From Flavobacteriales bacterium (GTDB taxonomy: Bacteria; Bacteroidota; Bacteroidia; Flavobacteriales_D; Crocinitomicaceae), in NCBI GenBank assembly GCA_947447525.1, contig CANFJL010000002.1:124001-188000 (forward strand): DNA of 64,000 nt, read 5' to 3'. The notes below the pieces were generated by a model. That model searched no databases, had not been told where the DNA came from, and saw nothing but the letters and a program-made list of their open reading frames with translations. Below are positions 1 through 10,098 of the stretch, piece after piece. Numbering within the stretch: position 1 is the first letter of the stretch; every line of letters starts with the position of its first letter. Made by a program: the position numbers and the translations under genes.

Positions 1-840
1 TTTGTAGGATCACTATCTCAGTTCAAGTTTCAATCCATGTCTAGCATTCGTTATTTAAATTCAGCAGGGCAACAAAAAATAAATCAACAGATTTCATTTG
101 ACTCCTATTCAAGATCATCTAAAGCTGGTTTTGGCTTGGTTAGTAATTACAGTCATTTCGGAAATGGAGTGATTCAAGATTTCAATACAAGTTTAATTTT
201 CTCACCTAAAATTGCAATCAATAGATTCATCACTATTGCCCCATCAGTGAAATACACTATGGGGAAAAAGAAATTAGACAATCAGAAAATTATTAATAAT
301 TCACTTGTTGAATTCGAAACCAATCGAGTAGATACTTTTTCTTATGATATGAATAGCTCCATTGGTAAACATTTATGGTATAGAGATTTAAGCTCAGGAC
401 TCGTAATTAATGCTGGACCTATATATATTGGAGCTCAAGTCAATAACATATTAAAACATCAAGACAATATTTACACCAATGACTATAGTAATATTAATAG
501 AGCTGATCGAACCTACTCTCTAATAGCAGGTACAGACTTTGTTTCAAAAAATCAAAAATTTGCTGCTTCACCTTACTTGTACTTTGAGAAAGGAAAAACC
601 AGAGAAATAATTAATTATGGTTTAAACATTCAGGTGAAGTCCTTTACAATTGGTGGATCTTATCAACAAAATGGTGCGATGAGTGCTATGATCGGATTGC
701 ACACGAATCGCTTATCCCTACTAGGACAGAGTACTTATACTACCAGTTCATTTAACAATCAGAAAAATTTTATTCACCAATTAACACTTAGAATTAATTC
801 TAATATTAGCAGAAAAGCAAGACGTTATTTATATTTGTAA
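1..840 (+). CDS. PorP/SprF-like outer membrane protein, 5' end missing
   Basis: The frame is open from the first base of the window, so the N-terminus lies outside. The visible part (about 279 residues) is rich in short alternating polar and hydrophobic stretches ending in aromatic residues, as in an outer membrane beta-barrel. It sits 2 bases before a full-length PorP/SprF gene on the same strand. PorP/SprF proteins help tether or present T9SS-exported surface adhesins. The family call for this partial copy rests on general barrel character and the tandem arrangement, so it is weaker than for the next gene. An internal ATG at 37 is unlikely to be the true start, because coding sequence continues upstream. 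Confidence 0.6.
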   Translation, partial: FVGSLSQFKFQSMSSIRYLNSAGQQKINQQISFDSYSRSSKAGFGLVSNYSHFGNGVIQDFNTSLIFSPKIAINRFITIAPSVKYTMGKKKLDNQKIINNSLVEFETNRVDTFSYDMNSSIGKHLWYRDLSSGLVINAGPIYIGAQVNNILKHQDNIYTNDYSNINRADRTYSLIAGTDFVSKNQKFAASPYLYFEKGKTREIINYGLNIQVKSFTIGGSYQQNGAMSAMIGLHTNRLSLLGQSTYTTSSFNNQKNFIHQLTLRINSNISRKARRYLYL

Positions 841-842
841 TT

Positions 843-1808
843 ATGAAAATTAAAAATGCACTAGTTTCTTTAGGAATTTTATTGAGTACACAGGTTTTTG
901 CTCAAGACCCAACATTCACTCAATTTTATTCCAATCCAATCTATTTAAACCCTGCTCTAGCGGGCTCAATAGGTTGTCCTCGTGTCTCTATGAACTATAG
1001 AAATGAATGGCCACAATTGACTGGTAATTATGTTACTTACAGCATGGCGTATGATTCTTATGTAAAGAGTATTTCAGGAGGTTTAGGCATTATAGCTACT
1101 CATGATGTTCAAGCAAGGGGAACTATTTCTACAACCATGGTTGGGGGAATCTATTCTTATAATCTAAAAGTGAATAGAAAATTCTCCATTATGTTTGGTG
1201 CAAGAGCTGCTTATTATCAAAAATATTTAGATTGGAGCAAATTAACCTTTGGAGACATGATTGATCCTCGTCGCGGGTTTATCTACCAAACTGGAGATGT
1301 ACCAAGAGGAACAGGAAGAAGAGGTTTCTTTGATGCTTCTGCAGGAATGGTTGCTTACACTAAAAATTTCTACGCAGGTTTAGCAGTACACCATTTGAAC
1401 AGACCTGATGAATCTATGATTTTAGGTCAATCAAGACTGCCTATGCGTTTTACTGCTCATGCTGGAGCCAATATCAAGATTGGTAATAAAGGAAGATACT
1501 CTAATAATACTTCTTTGATGCCTAACATTATTTATCAGTATCAAAATGGTTTCCAAGAATTAAGTATTGGAACCTACTTAAAATATGAAAACTTTACAGT
1601 TGGTGCTTGGTACAGAAACAAAGATGCCTTTATTTTAAGTTTTGGAGTAAATACAGACAACTTTAGAGTTGGATATAGCTACGACATTACAGTTTCTAAA
1701 TTAGGTCAGGGTGTTTCTGGAGGTTCTCATGAAGTATCGTTAGGATTCAATCTTAAATGCAAGAAGAAACCAAGAGACTTTAGAAAAATATCTTGTCCAT
1801 CTTTCTAA
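843..1808 (+). CDS. PorP/SprF family type IX secretion membrane protein
   Basis: A 321-residue protein with a signal peptide ending near VFAQ (about residue 21). The family-typical start of the mature protein follows: QDPTFTQFYSNP, then YLNPALAGS. The rest reads as a beta-barrel of about 14 strands with GGLGI- and YAGLAV-type segments. In gliding and T9SS-positive Bacteroidota, PorP/SprF proteins sit in the outer membrane and serve partner adhesins with a type B (CHU_C) sorting domain. Here it follows another barrel gene by 2 bases, so the two are probably one operon whose adhesin partner lies left of the window. Its end overlaps the convergent amidohydrolase by 4 bases. Confidence 0.9.
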   Translation: MKIKNALVSLGILLSTQVFAQDPTFTQFYSNPIYLNPALAGSIGCPRVSMNYRNEWPQLTGNYVTYSMAYDSYVKSISGGLGIIATHDVQARGTISTTMVGGIYSYNLKVNRKFSIMFGARAAYYQKYLDWSKLTFGDMIDPRRGFIYQTGDVPRGTGRRGFFDASAGMVAYTKNFYAGLAVHHLNRPDESMILGQSRLPMRFTAHAGANIKIGNKGRYSNNTSLMPNIIYQYQNGFQELSIGTYLKYENFTVGAWYRNKDAFILSFGVNTDNFRVGYSYDITVSKLGQGVSGGSHEVSLGFNLKCKKKPRDFRKISCPSF

Positions 1809-3448
1809 TAAGATAACTCTTCTCCGCTGTAAACTTTTTTTCCTTTAATAAAGGTAAAGAAAGAAAAATTGTCGGAAAATTCACTTTGTTCAACTAGATG
1901 TTTTTTAAGCACTACAAAAGTTGCTTCCTTACCTATTTCGATACTTCCTCGTTTATTTTCATCAAAAGCAGCGAAACACGGCCATATCGTCATTCCTTTT
2001 AAAGATTGTTCGAAACTAAGTGATTGATTGATCTCAAAACCATTCAATGGAAGATTGTCCTTCCCTTTTCTTTGATTTGCTGCAAACAAGGTTAAGAATG
2101 GATTTAAAGAGGCAATAGGAAAATCAGTACCCAGTGCCAGCATGCCAAATTGTTCTAGAAGACTTCTATAGGCGTATGCACCATTGAGTCTTTTTCTACC
2201 CAATCTTTTTTCAGCCCATTTAGAATCATCGATTGCATGAATCGGCTGAACAGATGGAAAAATTGCATATTCTGAAAACAATAAGAAATCTTTTGGATCA
2301 ATTACTTGAGCGTGTTCAATTCTCCAACGATGATCTTTTTTGACTTCAAATACATTTCTATATAAGTTCAATACCAAAGCATTGGCTGAATCTCCTATAC
2401 AATGCGCATTTAATTGATAATTCAGTTGAATACATAAACTTGATAAATCTTGCATTTCCTTTAAGGAACTGATCTGAACTCCTCTATGATTCAATTGATC
2501 TTCATAGTCATGTTTTAGAAGTGCGCCTCTAGACCCCAAAGCTCCATCAACAAACATCTTAAAACTTCGAATGGTTAAATTTTTATGATGATATATTCCG
2601 TGTTTGACTGCGAAGTCTCTGTTATTTTTAGCATCTAATAACATGGCATAAACATTCAATTTTAAGGATTCTTGATCCACTAAATCTTGCAGTATCTTTA
2701 TTTCGTCGTAAGAAATTCCAGCTTCATGAACCCCAGTTACGCCATAAGCCAATAATTCCTCTTGAATTTCCAGAATGGCTTTTTTAATTTCATTTGGATT
2801 ATTTTTTGGTAAATACGGATCCACCAAATTCATCGCATTATCAATTAAAATACCCGATGGAATGTCATTTTCATAAACTATCTTCCCACCATCAATTGTT
2901 GTAGGTAGGTTTTTTATTTTTTTTAATAAACAATCATTCACTAAAGCGGCATGTCCATCTACTCGATACAAGCAAACAGGCGTTGATGGAAAAAGTGCAT
3001 TTAATTTTTTGTTATTGGGTAAATCATTTTCACCCCAGAGTGATTGATCCCATCCTGCGCCGACAATAAACTTCTTATTTCCATTTTCTTGATATTTTTC
3101 GGCTCTAACTAAAAGTTCCTCATAGGATTTGCAAGAATTTAGATCAAGTCTCAATTTTTGCTTTGCGTAATACAACATATGACCATGTGCATCGGTAATA
3201 CCTGGCAAAACATCTTTTCCAGCACAATCTATAAATTCATCTGCTTGATATTTATTCATGATCTGTCTATCGGGACCGGTCTCTATAATTTTACCATTTT
3301 TTATAGCCATAGCCTGAACGATATGGTTTCCATCGTCTAGACAATGAATTCTTGCATTATGCAGCACTAAATCAACCTTTTTACCTTTCATACAAGAAGG
3401 TAGTAGCACAAGAGAAAATAAAATAAATGTAATTGCGAAAAATTTCAT
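1805..3448 (-). CDS. YtcJ-like amidohydrolase lipoprotein
   Basis: A 547-residue protein with a lipobox (LPSC, residues 16-19), so it is predicted to be a lipid-anchored envelope protein. After a small beta domain comes the amidohydrolase metal motif DAHGH (H88, H90). Further on are the HCIGD and EHAQVID segments that carry later metal-binding histidines, and a late GTDFPI motif. This is the Amidohydro_3 (YtcJ/LAF3) pattern. Members hydrolyse cyclic or N-acyl amide bonds, but the substrate cannot be read from sequence. It lies 9 bases downstream of tamL on the same strand and is probably co-transcribed with it. It converges on, and overlaps by 4 bases, the PorP/SprF gene. Confidence 0.85.
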   Translation of the reverse strand: MKFFAITFILFSLVLLPSCMKGKKVDLVLHNARIHCLDDGNHIVQAMAIKNGKIIETGPDRQIMNKYQADEFIDCAGKDVLPGITDAHGHMLYYAKQKLRLDLNSCKSYEELLVRAEKYQENGNKKFIVGAGWDQSLWGENDLPNNKKLNALFPSTPVCLYRVDGHAALVNDCLLKKIKNLPTTIDGGKIVYENDIPSGILIDNAMNLVDPYLPKNNPNEIKKAILEIQEELLAYGVTGVHEAGISYDEIKILQDLVDQESLKLNVYAMLLDAKNNRDFAVKHGIYHHKNLTIRSFKMFVDGALGSRGALLKHDYEDQLNHRGVQISSLKEMQDLSSLCIQLNYQLNAHCIGDSANALVLNLYRNVFEVKKDHRWRIEHAQVIDPKDFLLFSEYAIFPSVQPIHAIDDSKWAEKRLGRKRLNGAYAYRSLLEQFGMLALGTDFPIASLNPFLTLFAANQRKGKDNLPLNGFEINQSLSFEQSLKGMTIWPCFAAFDENKRGSIEIGKEATFVVLKKHLVEQSEFSDNFSFFTFIKGKKVYSGEELSY

Positions 3449-3457
3449 GAGAAAAAT

Positions 3458-6214
3458 TTAGAATGGATAACCAATACCAAATTGAATTGACGGCAAGAAA
3501 GGTTTAGGAAGATATTCTAGTGCTCTAGCGCGCTTTTGCGCAGCGGTTTGCCAAGATAAACCATAATAGGATATTCCATCAGCATAGTAAGGCTCTCTAC
3601 TTTGAAAAATCCACCTTGCTTGATCTGGTAAAGCAGGATTGTAAATCGGAAGACCTAAATCAAGTCGAATGATAAAAAAGTCCAAATCTAGTCGGATTCC
3701 AGTACCTAAAGCAACAGCAATTTGCTTGTACCAATTATTGCCGAACTTAGCTCCTGGACGGGCGACATCATCATTATAGGTCCAAACATTTCCAAAGTCT
3801 GAGAAAAAAGCTCCTTTTAACATACTACCCATTGAAAATCGATATTCCAAAGATCCTCCAATTCTGATATCTCCAATTTGCGCTGCAGTACTGGTTGAAT
3901 CTAAATAATATTTATAGGACCCCGGACCTAATGAACGAGCCTTCCACCCTCTATTGTCATTGGAGCCACCGGCGAAAAAGCTATAATCATAAGGCATTGC
4001 TGTTTTAGAGTTACCGAAAGGAATTCCAAATCCAGCTTGTAATTTAAGATTCATTGAAGATTTCGGGTTGAAATTTCTTGCTAGAATATATTGATTATCA
4101 TTTCTAAAAAACTGAGAGTATCCAAGACCAAAAATTTCATATTGACCATTTGCTAGCGTATCTTGATATTTTTGAAATTTAGAAAGTAAATTTCCAGAGG
4201 TTTCTATGGACGATGTGAAATATATTTGGGCATTTAAAAACTTATGCTTTAAAAGAGTCTTTTTAGTGCCGCCGAAATCTTTATCCTTATTATTATATTC
4301 AAAAGAAAATTTAAAATCTTCCCATATAAATTGATTACTGTATGAGTTTTTCAAAAACAAATCATTTAGGGCATTGATCTGACTTTGAAATTCAGGACTA
4401 TTATTAATAGCAACATATTTAATAACAGAAGCAAATGGAAGACCGAGTTGAAAAATTTGAGTTTTAGAAACTAAGAACTTCCAATTGTAATTCATTTGGA
4501 ATACATTTCGGTCAAAAATTGCTCTTTTTTCATAATTATAACCAACAGAAATTAGCGTTCTAGGTTTTTGTCTTTTAGAAAGAAGTGTAACCTTAGTTGG
4601 AAATAATCCTGGGATATCTAATTTAACACTTGGACCAAATTCAAAAGTATTAAAAGAAGTTCCATTTCTTGATCCATCAGCAAATACGGCAGGTTGAGAT
4701 TCGAAACCACCACCTAGTGTCAAGGTTAACTTCTCCGCACCACCAAACAAATTCTTATTGGTATATTTAATAGAGGCTGCAGCACCCAGTAAACCAAAAG
4801 AAGAAGTGAATTTTGGATCAAAAGAGAAAGATTGTTTTTTCGCTGGAGTTAAAAAATAATGAACATCTAAAACATGACCTGGAAGTTCAATAATCATAGG
4901 CTTAATTGTAGTAAAAACTCCCAGTTGATTTAAACTTCTGTAGGATCTTTCTAGATAATCTTCTTTATAAATATTAGACATTTCTAGATAATTCTGTAAC
5001 TCCAGTATATCAGCTGAAACAGATGGTTGCTTTCCATTATAATGAATGTAAACCATTCTTTCAGGATTTAAACTATCCTTAACTAGGATATTTTTTTCTT
5101 CTCTTTTCTTTTTTGTGAAAAAGATTTCTTTATAAAATAAAATATTTTTAGTCTTCAAAAATTGATTGTCTATTGAATCTTTAATCTCCAAGGAAGAATT
5201 ACCTAGATAAGTGGTGAATGGAATTTTCAACATAGCGGTATCTGAAAGATGATAATGTACCTCATGAATCTTTGCAGGAGCTTGTGAAACCGCCACTAAA
5301 CTATCCTTGTTAACTGTACTTGGAATCATCCTAGGACCCAAAATAAGCCCTAAGATTACTTTTTTTGTTGTTTTATTAGTGTCCACTGACATGGTGATGT
5401 TGGTAGCATTAAAGCCATACAATGCTTCATTTCGCATAAATTTGGCAACATCTTCTCTGTACGTTGAAAGGTAATCTAGATCAAACAATTGACCCTTCAG
5501 AGGCTCCACTCCCATAGACTCCTTCTTTTTCCTGAAGAATTTATTATAGGCGCCAATAACACTAGAATTACCGCATTTAACAAATACGGAATCAATTACA
5601 TAAGGTTGACCTGTATATATTGAATAAACAGCGATAGCGGTCTTATTTCTTTTGAAGAGTATTTCACCTTTCACTTCTCCATAATAATAACCTTTCCGTT
5701 TGAGAAATAAACTCATTTGTTCCTTAGACTTTTCATATAAAATACTATCAAAAACAATAGGCTTTTGGCCATATTTATATTTCAACCATTCCCTTAAAAA
5801 TAAACGAGAATCTTCTAGTGTTTGAAGAGGAATGATTTTCTCTGTATAATATTCTTTATGTTTTTTTTGAGCTCGAAGAATTCTTTTTGAATTGATTCGA
5901 TTCATTTTTACAATCTTTTGATCATTATTAGCCTTTATTTCAGAATTTAATCGAATTCTTTTCTTTGAAACTTTGGCCGAATCAATTGCATTAAAGACAA
6001 ATAATTTAATCGGAATTGTAAGTGTTTTTTGATTGGGTTGCTGACGTATTACATAGGATAGATCTGCAGTAGAAAGTGTTGTGTTTTTATCTGAAATAGC
6101 AACTACATTTTTTTTTAATAGAAATTCACCTTGTGGAACATTCTTTGTCAGATGACAAGCTGATAAAAATATCAGGAAGAAAGGTAAAAAAATAAGCTTA
6201 TTCAAAAAGTTCAT
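3458..6214 (-). CDS. tamL: TamL, BamA/TamA-type lipoprotein
   Basis: With the ATG at 6214 the protein is 918 residues. It starts with a signal peptide and lipobox (LSAC), followed by TKNVPQGEFLL, typical of the Bacteroidota TamL family. The N-terminal half has POTRA-like alpha/beta repeats, including FLKRKGYYYGEV and SYRSLNQLGVFTTIKP. The C-terminal half is a 16-strand Omp85 barrel with FFAGGSNDNRGWKAR (the VRGY/F-type loop) and a terminal aromatic residue. TamL pairs with TamB in envelope assembly. A longer reading frame begins at 6262, but it would overlap the divergent methyltransferase start and put 16 odd residues before the signal peptide, so I reject that start. No tamB is in the window. 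Confidence 0.88.
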   Translation of the reverse strand: MNFLNKLIFLPFFLIFLSACHLTKNVPQGEFLLKKNVVAISDKNTTLSTADLSYVIRQQPNQKTLTIPIKLFVFNAIDSAKVSKKRIRLNSEIKANNDQKIVKMNRINSKRILRAQKKHKEYYTEKIIPLQTLEDSRLFLREWLKYKYGQKPIVFDSILYEKSKEQMSLFLKRKGYYYGEVKGEILFKRNKTAIAVYSIYTGQPYVIDSVFVKCGNSSVIGAYNKFFRKKKESMGVEPLKGQLFDLDYLSTYREDVAKFMRNEALYGFNATNITMSVDTNKTTKKVILGLILGPRMIPSTVNKDSLVAVSQAPAKIHEVHYHLSDTAMLKIPFTTYLGNSSLEIKDSIDNQFLKTKNILFYKEIFFTKKKREEKNILVKDSLNPERMVYIHYNGKQPSVSADILELQNYLEMSNIYKEDYLERSYRSLNQLGVFTTIKPMIIELPGHVLDVHYFLTPAKKQSFSFDPKFTSSFGLLGAAASIKYTNKNLFGGAEKLTLTLGGGFESQPAVFADGSRNGTSFNTFEFGPSVKLDIPGLFPTKVTLLSKRQKPRTLISVGYNYEKRAIFDRNVFQMNYNWKFLVSKTQIFQLGLPFASVIKYVAINNSPEFQSQINALNDLFLKNSYSNQFIWEDFKFSFEYNNKDKDFGGTKKTLLKHKFLNAQIYFTSSIETSGNLLSKFQKYQDTLANGQYEIFGLGYSQFFRNDNQYILARNFNPKSSMNLKLQAGFGIPFGNSKTAMPYDYSFFAGGSNDNRGWKARSLGPGSYKYYLDSTSTAAQIGDIRIGGSLEYRFSMGSMLKGAFFSDFGNVWTYNDDVARPGAKFGNNWYKQIAVALGTGIRLDLDFFIIRLDLGLPIYNPALPDQARWIFQSREPYYADGISYYGLSWQTAAQKRARALEYLPKPFLPSIQFGIGYPF

Positions 6215-6224
6215 GTTAGTTTTA

Positions 6225-6232
6225 CAAAAATA
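6225..6232 (-). promoter_or_regulatory. Promoter -7 box of tamL
   Basis: The minus strand reads TATTTTTG, an exact match to the Bacteroidota -7 consensus TAnnTTTG, ten bases before the ATG at 6214. The expected transcript would have a leader of only about 5 bases. No convincing -33 motif was seen. Confidence 0.4.
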
Positions 6233-6246
6233 ACAATATTGACGGA

Positions 6247-6984
6247 GTGGAAAAACTTTCAATAAACAAGATAAAATGGCTGCGCAATCTTCATTCTAAG
6301 AAATTTAGAGCATCTGAAGGATTTTTCATTGTGGAAGGTGAGAAAATGATTGCGGAATTAATTTTAAATCAAGCGGGTGATATTCATTGTTTAGTGCAAA
6401 CAGATAAGTTCTCTCATGTCAAAATAGAAGATTCGAATATAGAGTCTTTCCAAGCTAGCGAGCGCGAATTTGAACGCATCTCTACTTTAAAAAATCCACA
6501 AGGCATACTCGCGGTTGTCAAACAAAATGCTGTCAAAGCCAAAACCTTTGATTTTAAGAAAAACATCTTAATCTTAGATGGAATTCAAGATCCTGGAAAT
6601 TTAGGAACCATTATTCGAAGTGCTGATTGGTTTGGCATTGATCAAATATTTTGTAGTTCAGATACTGTTGAAATTTACAATCCAAAAGTTATTCAAGCAA
6701 GTATGGGTAGTGTTTTTAGAATAAATATAAATTATGGTTCTATTGCTGAATTTATCTCTGTGACTACCCTACCCGTTTTTGGAGCACTACTCAGTGGGGC
6801 TTCTTGTTTTGAAACAAAAATTCCTACACCTGGAATTCTTATTATTGGTAATGAAGGTAATGGTATAAGCCCGAATGTTGCCAAATTAATCACCCATCCA
6901 ATTACCATTCCTAAAATTGGTGCTGCAGAATCATTAAATGCAGGAGTAGCTTGTGGGATTTTATTGTCTATTTGGCGTAAATAA
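6247..6984 (+). CDS. SpoU/TrmH family RNA 2'-O-methyltransferase
   Basis: A 245-residue protein. The N-terminal substrate-binding domain (about 1-95) has the motif FFIVEGEKM. The C-terminal SPOUT domain shows the three family motifs: LDGIQDPGNLGTIIRSADWFG (about 117-137, the N-x-G-x-x-x-R motif), ILIIGNEGNGIS (about 198-209) and SLNAGVACGILL (about 228-239). It transfers methyl from SAM to a ribose in rRNA or tRNA; the exact site is not readable. The start is a GTG with ACGGAG directly against it, too close to be an ordinary Shine-Dalgarno site. It is divergent from tamL, an arrangement I have seen in other Flavobacteriales. Confidence 0.88.
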   Translation: MEKLSINKIKWLRNLHSKKFRASEGFFIVEGEKMIAELILNQAGDIHCLVQTDKFSHVKIEDSNIESFQASEREFERISTLKNPQGILAVVKQNAVKAKTFDFKKNILILDGIQDPGNLGTIIRSADWFGIDQIFCSSDTVEIYNPKVIQASMGSVFRININYGSIAEFISVTTLPVFGALLSGASCFETKIPTPGILIIGNEGNGISPNVAKLITHPITIPKIGAAESLNAGVACGILLSIWRK

Positions 6985-7082
6985 ATAATTTACTATCCAT
7001 CTAAATCAGCTCACTTATTTTTGACAAGAATAATTTTTCTTACAAAAGCACCAACACTTCTAATTTATTAGGAAAAAGAGCG

Positions 7083-7090
7083 TACTTTTG
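7083..7090 (+). promoter_or_regulatory. Promoter -7 box upstream of the DEAH helicase
   Basis: TACTTTTG followed by CAAT, an exact TAnnTTTG match with the common TTTGCA extension. It lies 23 bases before the ATG at 7114. The intergenic region 6985-7113 also holds an imperfect inverted repeat around 7018-7050 (TTTTGaCAAGAA against TTCTTaCAAAA) that could be a weak hairpin. Confidence 0.5.
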
Positions 7091-7113
7091 CAATCTAATT
7101 TTTTTTAGCGCAC

Positions 7114-8622
7114 ATGCTTGATACCGATTTATACGAAGCCAAAAAACTATATCCATTTCAAGAAAAAACTGTTGAAAATGTATTAGGTGAACTTCGAGAC
7201 AACGGCAATAAATTCAACCTACTCTACCAACTACCAACTGGAGGAGGAAAGACCGTAATATTTTCTGCAATTGCTAAAAAATTCATTGAAGAATGGGGCC
7301 AGAAAGTATTGATCCTTACCCACAGAATTGAATTGTCTGTTCAAACCTCTCGCCAACTACAGGCGATTGATGTAAATAATAAAATCATAAATTCAGAAGT
7401 TAAAACATTACCAGATCAAGGAGAATACAATTGTTTTATTGCAATGGTTGAAACGCTAAACAATAGACTTCTAGACGACAAAGACTTTATTAAGAATATT
7501 GGTTTGGTAATAGTCGATGAAGCGCATTACAATAGCTTTAGAAAGATTTTTCAGTATTACGAAAACGCAAATATTCTGGGTGTTACCGCTACACCTTTGA
7601 GCAGTAATCGTGCATTGCCTTTGAAGGACAATTACAATAAACTCATCACTGGAGAAAGTATTTCTGGACTGATCGAAAGTGGTTATTTGTCTGATGCTGA
7701 TACTTATAATTACGATGTCAATTTACATGGATTAAAAATTGGAACTAATGGTGATTTTACTGTAAGCAGTTCTGATGTATTGTATAGTAATTTTTTCATG
7801 CAAGAAAAATTAATTTTCGCATATGAAGAAGTTGCCTTGGGGCAAAAAACATTGATTTTTAATGCAGGAATTGAAACCTCCATGCGTGTATATGAATCAT
7901 TCAAAAAACTCAAGCACAATGTCCGACATTTAGATTCCACTTTTAGCGATAAGGACAGAAAAGATATCTTAACTTGGTTTAGAACGACACCAGACGCTAT
8001 ATTGACCTCTGTTGGCATTTTGACTACAGGATTTGATGAACCAACAGTCAAAACAATTATCTTAAATCGTGCAACAAGATCTTTAACCTTATATCATCAA
8101 ATGATAGGTCGTGGATCGCGAAGATTGCCCAATAAAGATCGTTTCCAAATTGTAGATTTAGGAAATAATGTACGTCGTTTTGGACTGTGGCAAGATTTTA
8201 TAAATTGGCATGATGCATTTCGTTTTCCAGATAGATTCTTAGAATCACGCGTATCTGAGTTAGAAGATATGGAATTTGAGGTGGAGTATGAGTTCCCTAA
8301 AGGATATGATAAAATGGTGAACACTCAAATCCTAGAGAGTTACAGCATTAAGGATGATTATTACGAATGCTTAGATAGAGGTGATAAAGGTAAAAAAGCA
8401 GTTGATAATTCATTAGAAAATCATTTTCAATCCATTATTTCTCATGCAAAGAATTTAGAACATGCTTTAGGTTTAGTTGATCTACTGCAAGACCATATAG
8501 AACACAGATTGAAAAATTATACTCGATGCATTGCAAAATCAACAGATAATTATCTTAAATATCTCTTGGAGACCTATAATCGTCAATTAGGACAAAAACT
8601 ACGCGCTAACATAGAAGATTAG
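7114..8622 (+). CDS. DEAH-box superfamily II helicase
   Basis: A 502-residue ATP-dependent helicase core. The N-terminal Q-like segment LYPFQEKTV is followed by Walker A LPTGGGKT (40-47), a motif Ia-like LILTHR, DEAH (about 134-137), TAT (motif III, GVTATPLS) and the C-terminal motifs TGFDEPTVK and QMIGRGSRR (motif VI with arginine fingers). This resembles the ResIII/YprA-like helicases that unwind nucleic acid. The last about 130 residues look helical and have no family I recognise. No nuclease or methyltransferase partner sits next to it, so I do not call it a restriction subunit. The GWxTD gene begins 22 bases downstream. Confidence 0.85.
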   Translation: MLDTDLYEAKKLYPFQEKTVENVLGELRDNGNKFNLLYQLPTGGGKTVIFSAIAKKFIEEWGQKVLILTHRIELSVQTSRQLQAIDVNNKIINSEVKTLPDQGEYNCFIAMVETLNNRLLDDKDFIKNIGLVIVDEAHYNSFRKIFQYYENANILGVTATPLSSNRALPLKDNYNKLITGESISGLIESGYLSDADTYNYDVNLHGLKIGTNGDFTVSSSDVLYSNFFMQEKLIFAYEEVALGQKTLIFNAGIETSMRVYESFKKLKHNVRHLDSTFSDKDRKDILTWFRTTPDAILTSVGILTTGFDEPTVKTIILNRATRSLTLYHQMIGRGSRRLPNKDRFQIVDLGNNVRRFGLWQDFINWHDAFRFPDRFLESRVSELEDMEFEVEYEFPKGYDKMVNTQILESYSIKDDYYECLDRGDKGKKAVDNSLENHFQSIISHAKNLEHALGLVDLLQDHIEHRLKNYTRCIAKSTDNYLKYLLETYNRQLGQKLRANIED

Positions 8623-8644
8623 GATTATTTCTTAAATTAGTAGT

Positions 8645-10096
8645 ATGAAAACCCTACGCATTATATTCATATTTATTTTTCTATTAAATCAAGGGTTAAC
8701 TTGGTCTCAAAAAAATTCAATGCGTGCCTACATGGACACCAAGCAATTTTATCATCCAAGTGCAGGGAATTATATTGAAATACACTTGCAATTTGTTGGA
8801 TATAGTATTACTCATGAATCAGTCACTGGAGGGTTACAATCAAGGGTTGCAGTTAAATATGAATTAATTTCAACGAGTAGCGACACCATCAGAGATGCTT
8901 ACCTACTAACATCCCCCCTATACAAGGACAGCATTATTGATGATTTTTATGACATTCGTCGCCTGGCAATTAAGCCTGGAAAATATTTAATGAAAATTGA
9001 GTTAGAAGATGTTCTATCCAAGAATAACCCCATTAAGGCGCAACAAGAAATTAGCATCGAAGACTTCGGGTCACAAGCTTCTATATCTGACATTGAAATT
9101 GCAGAATACGCCTATCCAGATACCAATGTGAGTACTTTTCAAAAATCAGGATATTATCTGATACCAAGAATTTCAAATTTCTATCCTTCTCAACTTACTA
9201 AAATTCCAGCTTATTTTGAAATTTACAATTTATCGAGTGCTAAAGATTCCATTGTAGGGGTAAAGCAATCCATAGTCAACGCAGAGACGGGAGCTGTTTT
9301 GGAAAATTTCGAATCCTTTAATAGATTAAAACCTACTTCTGTTACCCCCATGTTTAAATCCATTGACATTACTTATTTACCTTCTGGGAAATATGCTTTA
9401 AATTACACTTTGCTCAACAAAAACATGGAAGATGTCAGTATGCAAAGTTATATTTTTGAGCGCAGCAATGAATTTACAGACAGTATTTATATGGATGATC
9501 TTGTTTTAGATCCAGCATTCCAGGCATCTATAACTGAAGACAGTGTTGCTTTTTATCTAGAATCTTTATTACCAATTTCCAAACCAGCAGAAATTAAAAA
9601 TATTATTCTTTCCTTAAAAGAAAAAAATACGGCTCAGATGCGAAGACATATTCAGGCGTATTGGAAAAAAGTATCCCCTACACAATCGTATGATGAATGG
9701 CTAAAATACAAGGGACAAGTTCAATTAATTGAAAGATTATACTCAAGTAATTTTCAAAATGGCTATGAAACAGATCGAGGACGTGTCTACTTAAAATATG
9801 GGGCTCCTAGTTCAATTAACGCAAGAGAAACTTCACCAAGTGAATACCCATATGAAATTTGGGTATACAATAAAATTGGTGTTTTTAGTAATAAACGATT
9901 TGTATTCTATAATCCTGACCTTGTTAATAATGCCTATCGTTTGCTTCATTCAGATATGCTAGGGGAACTAAAAAACCCAGCTTGGCAACAAATTTTAGTA
10001 AAAAGAAACACCAATAACGGAACAGTGGATGATCCAAATAAGTACAATCAAAAGGCTTGGGGTTCCAATAGTTATGATCTTTTTCGTCAGTATTAA
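8645..10096 (+). CDS. GWxTD domain-containing exported protein
   Basis: A 483-residue protein with an N-terminal signal peptide ending near TWSQ (about residue 22). The first about 300 residues form beta-rich, Ig-like segments. The C-terminal region has the GWxTD signature in the form NGYETDRGRVYLKYG (about 377-391), followed by YEIWVYN and RFVFYNPD. GWxTD proteins are common in Bacteroidota and still have no established biochemical role. They are predicted to be periplasmic or surface-exposed. The gene is followed 2 bases later by a GT2 glycosyltransferase, so the two are probably co-transcribed. Confidence 0.85.
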   Translation: MKTLRIIFIFIFLLNQGLTWSQKNSMRAYMDTKQFYHPSAGNYIEIHLQFVGYSITHESVTGGLQSRVAVKYELISTSSDTIRDAYLLTSPLYKDSIIDDFYDIRRLAIKPGKYLMKIELEDVLSKNNPIKAQQEISIEDFGSQASISDIEIAEYAYPDTNVSTFQKSGYYLIPRISNFYPSQLTKIPAYFEIYNLSSAKDSIVGVKQSIVNAETGAVLENFESFNRLKPTSVTPMFKSIDITYLPSGKYALNYTLLNKNMEDVSMQSYIFERSNEFTDSIYMDDLVLDPAFQASITEDSVAFYLESLLPISKPAEIKNIILSLKEKNTAQMRRHIQAYWKKVSPTQSYDEWLKYKGQVQLIERLYSSNFQNGYETDRGRVYLKYGAPSSINARETSPSEYPYEIWVYNKIGVFSNKRFVFYNPDLVNNAYRLLHSDMLGELKNPAWQQILVKRNTNNGTVDDPNKYNQKAWGSNSYDLFRQY

Positions 10097-10098
10097 AG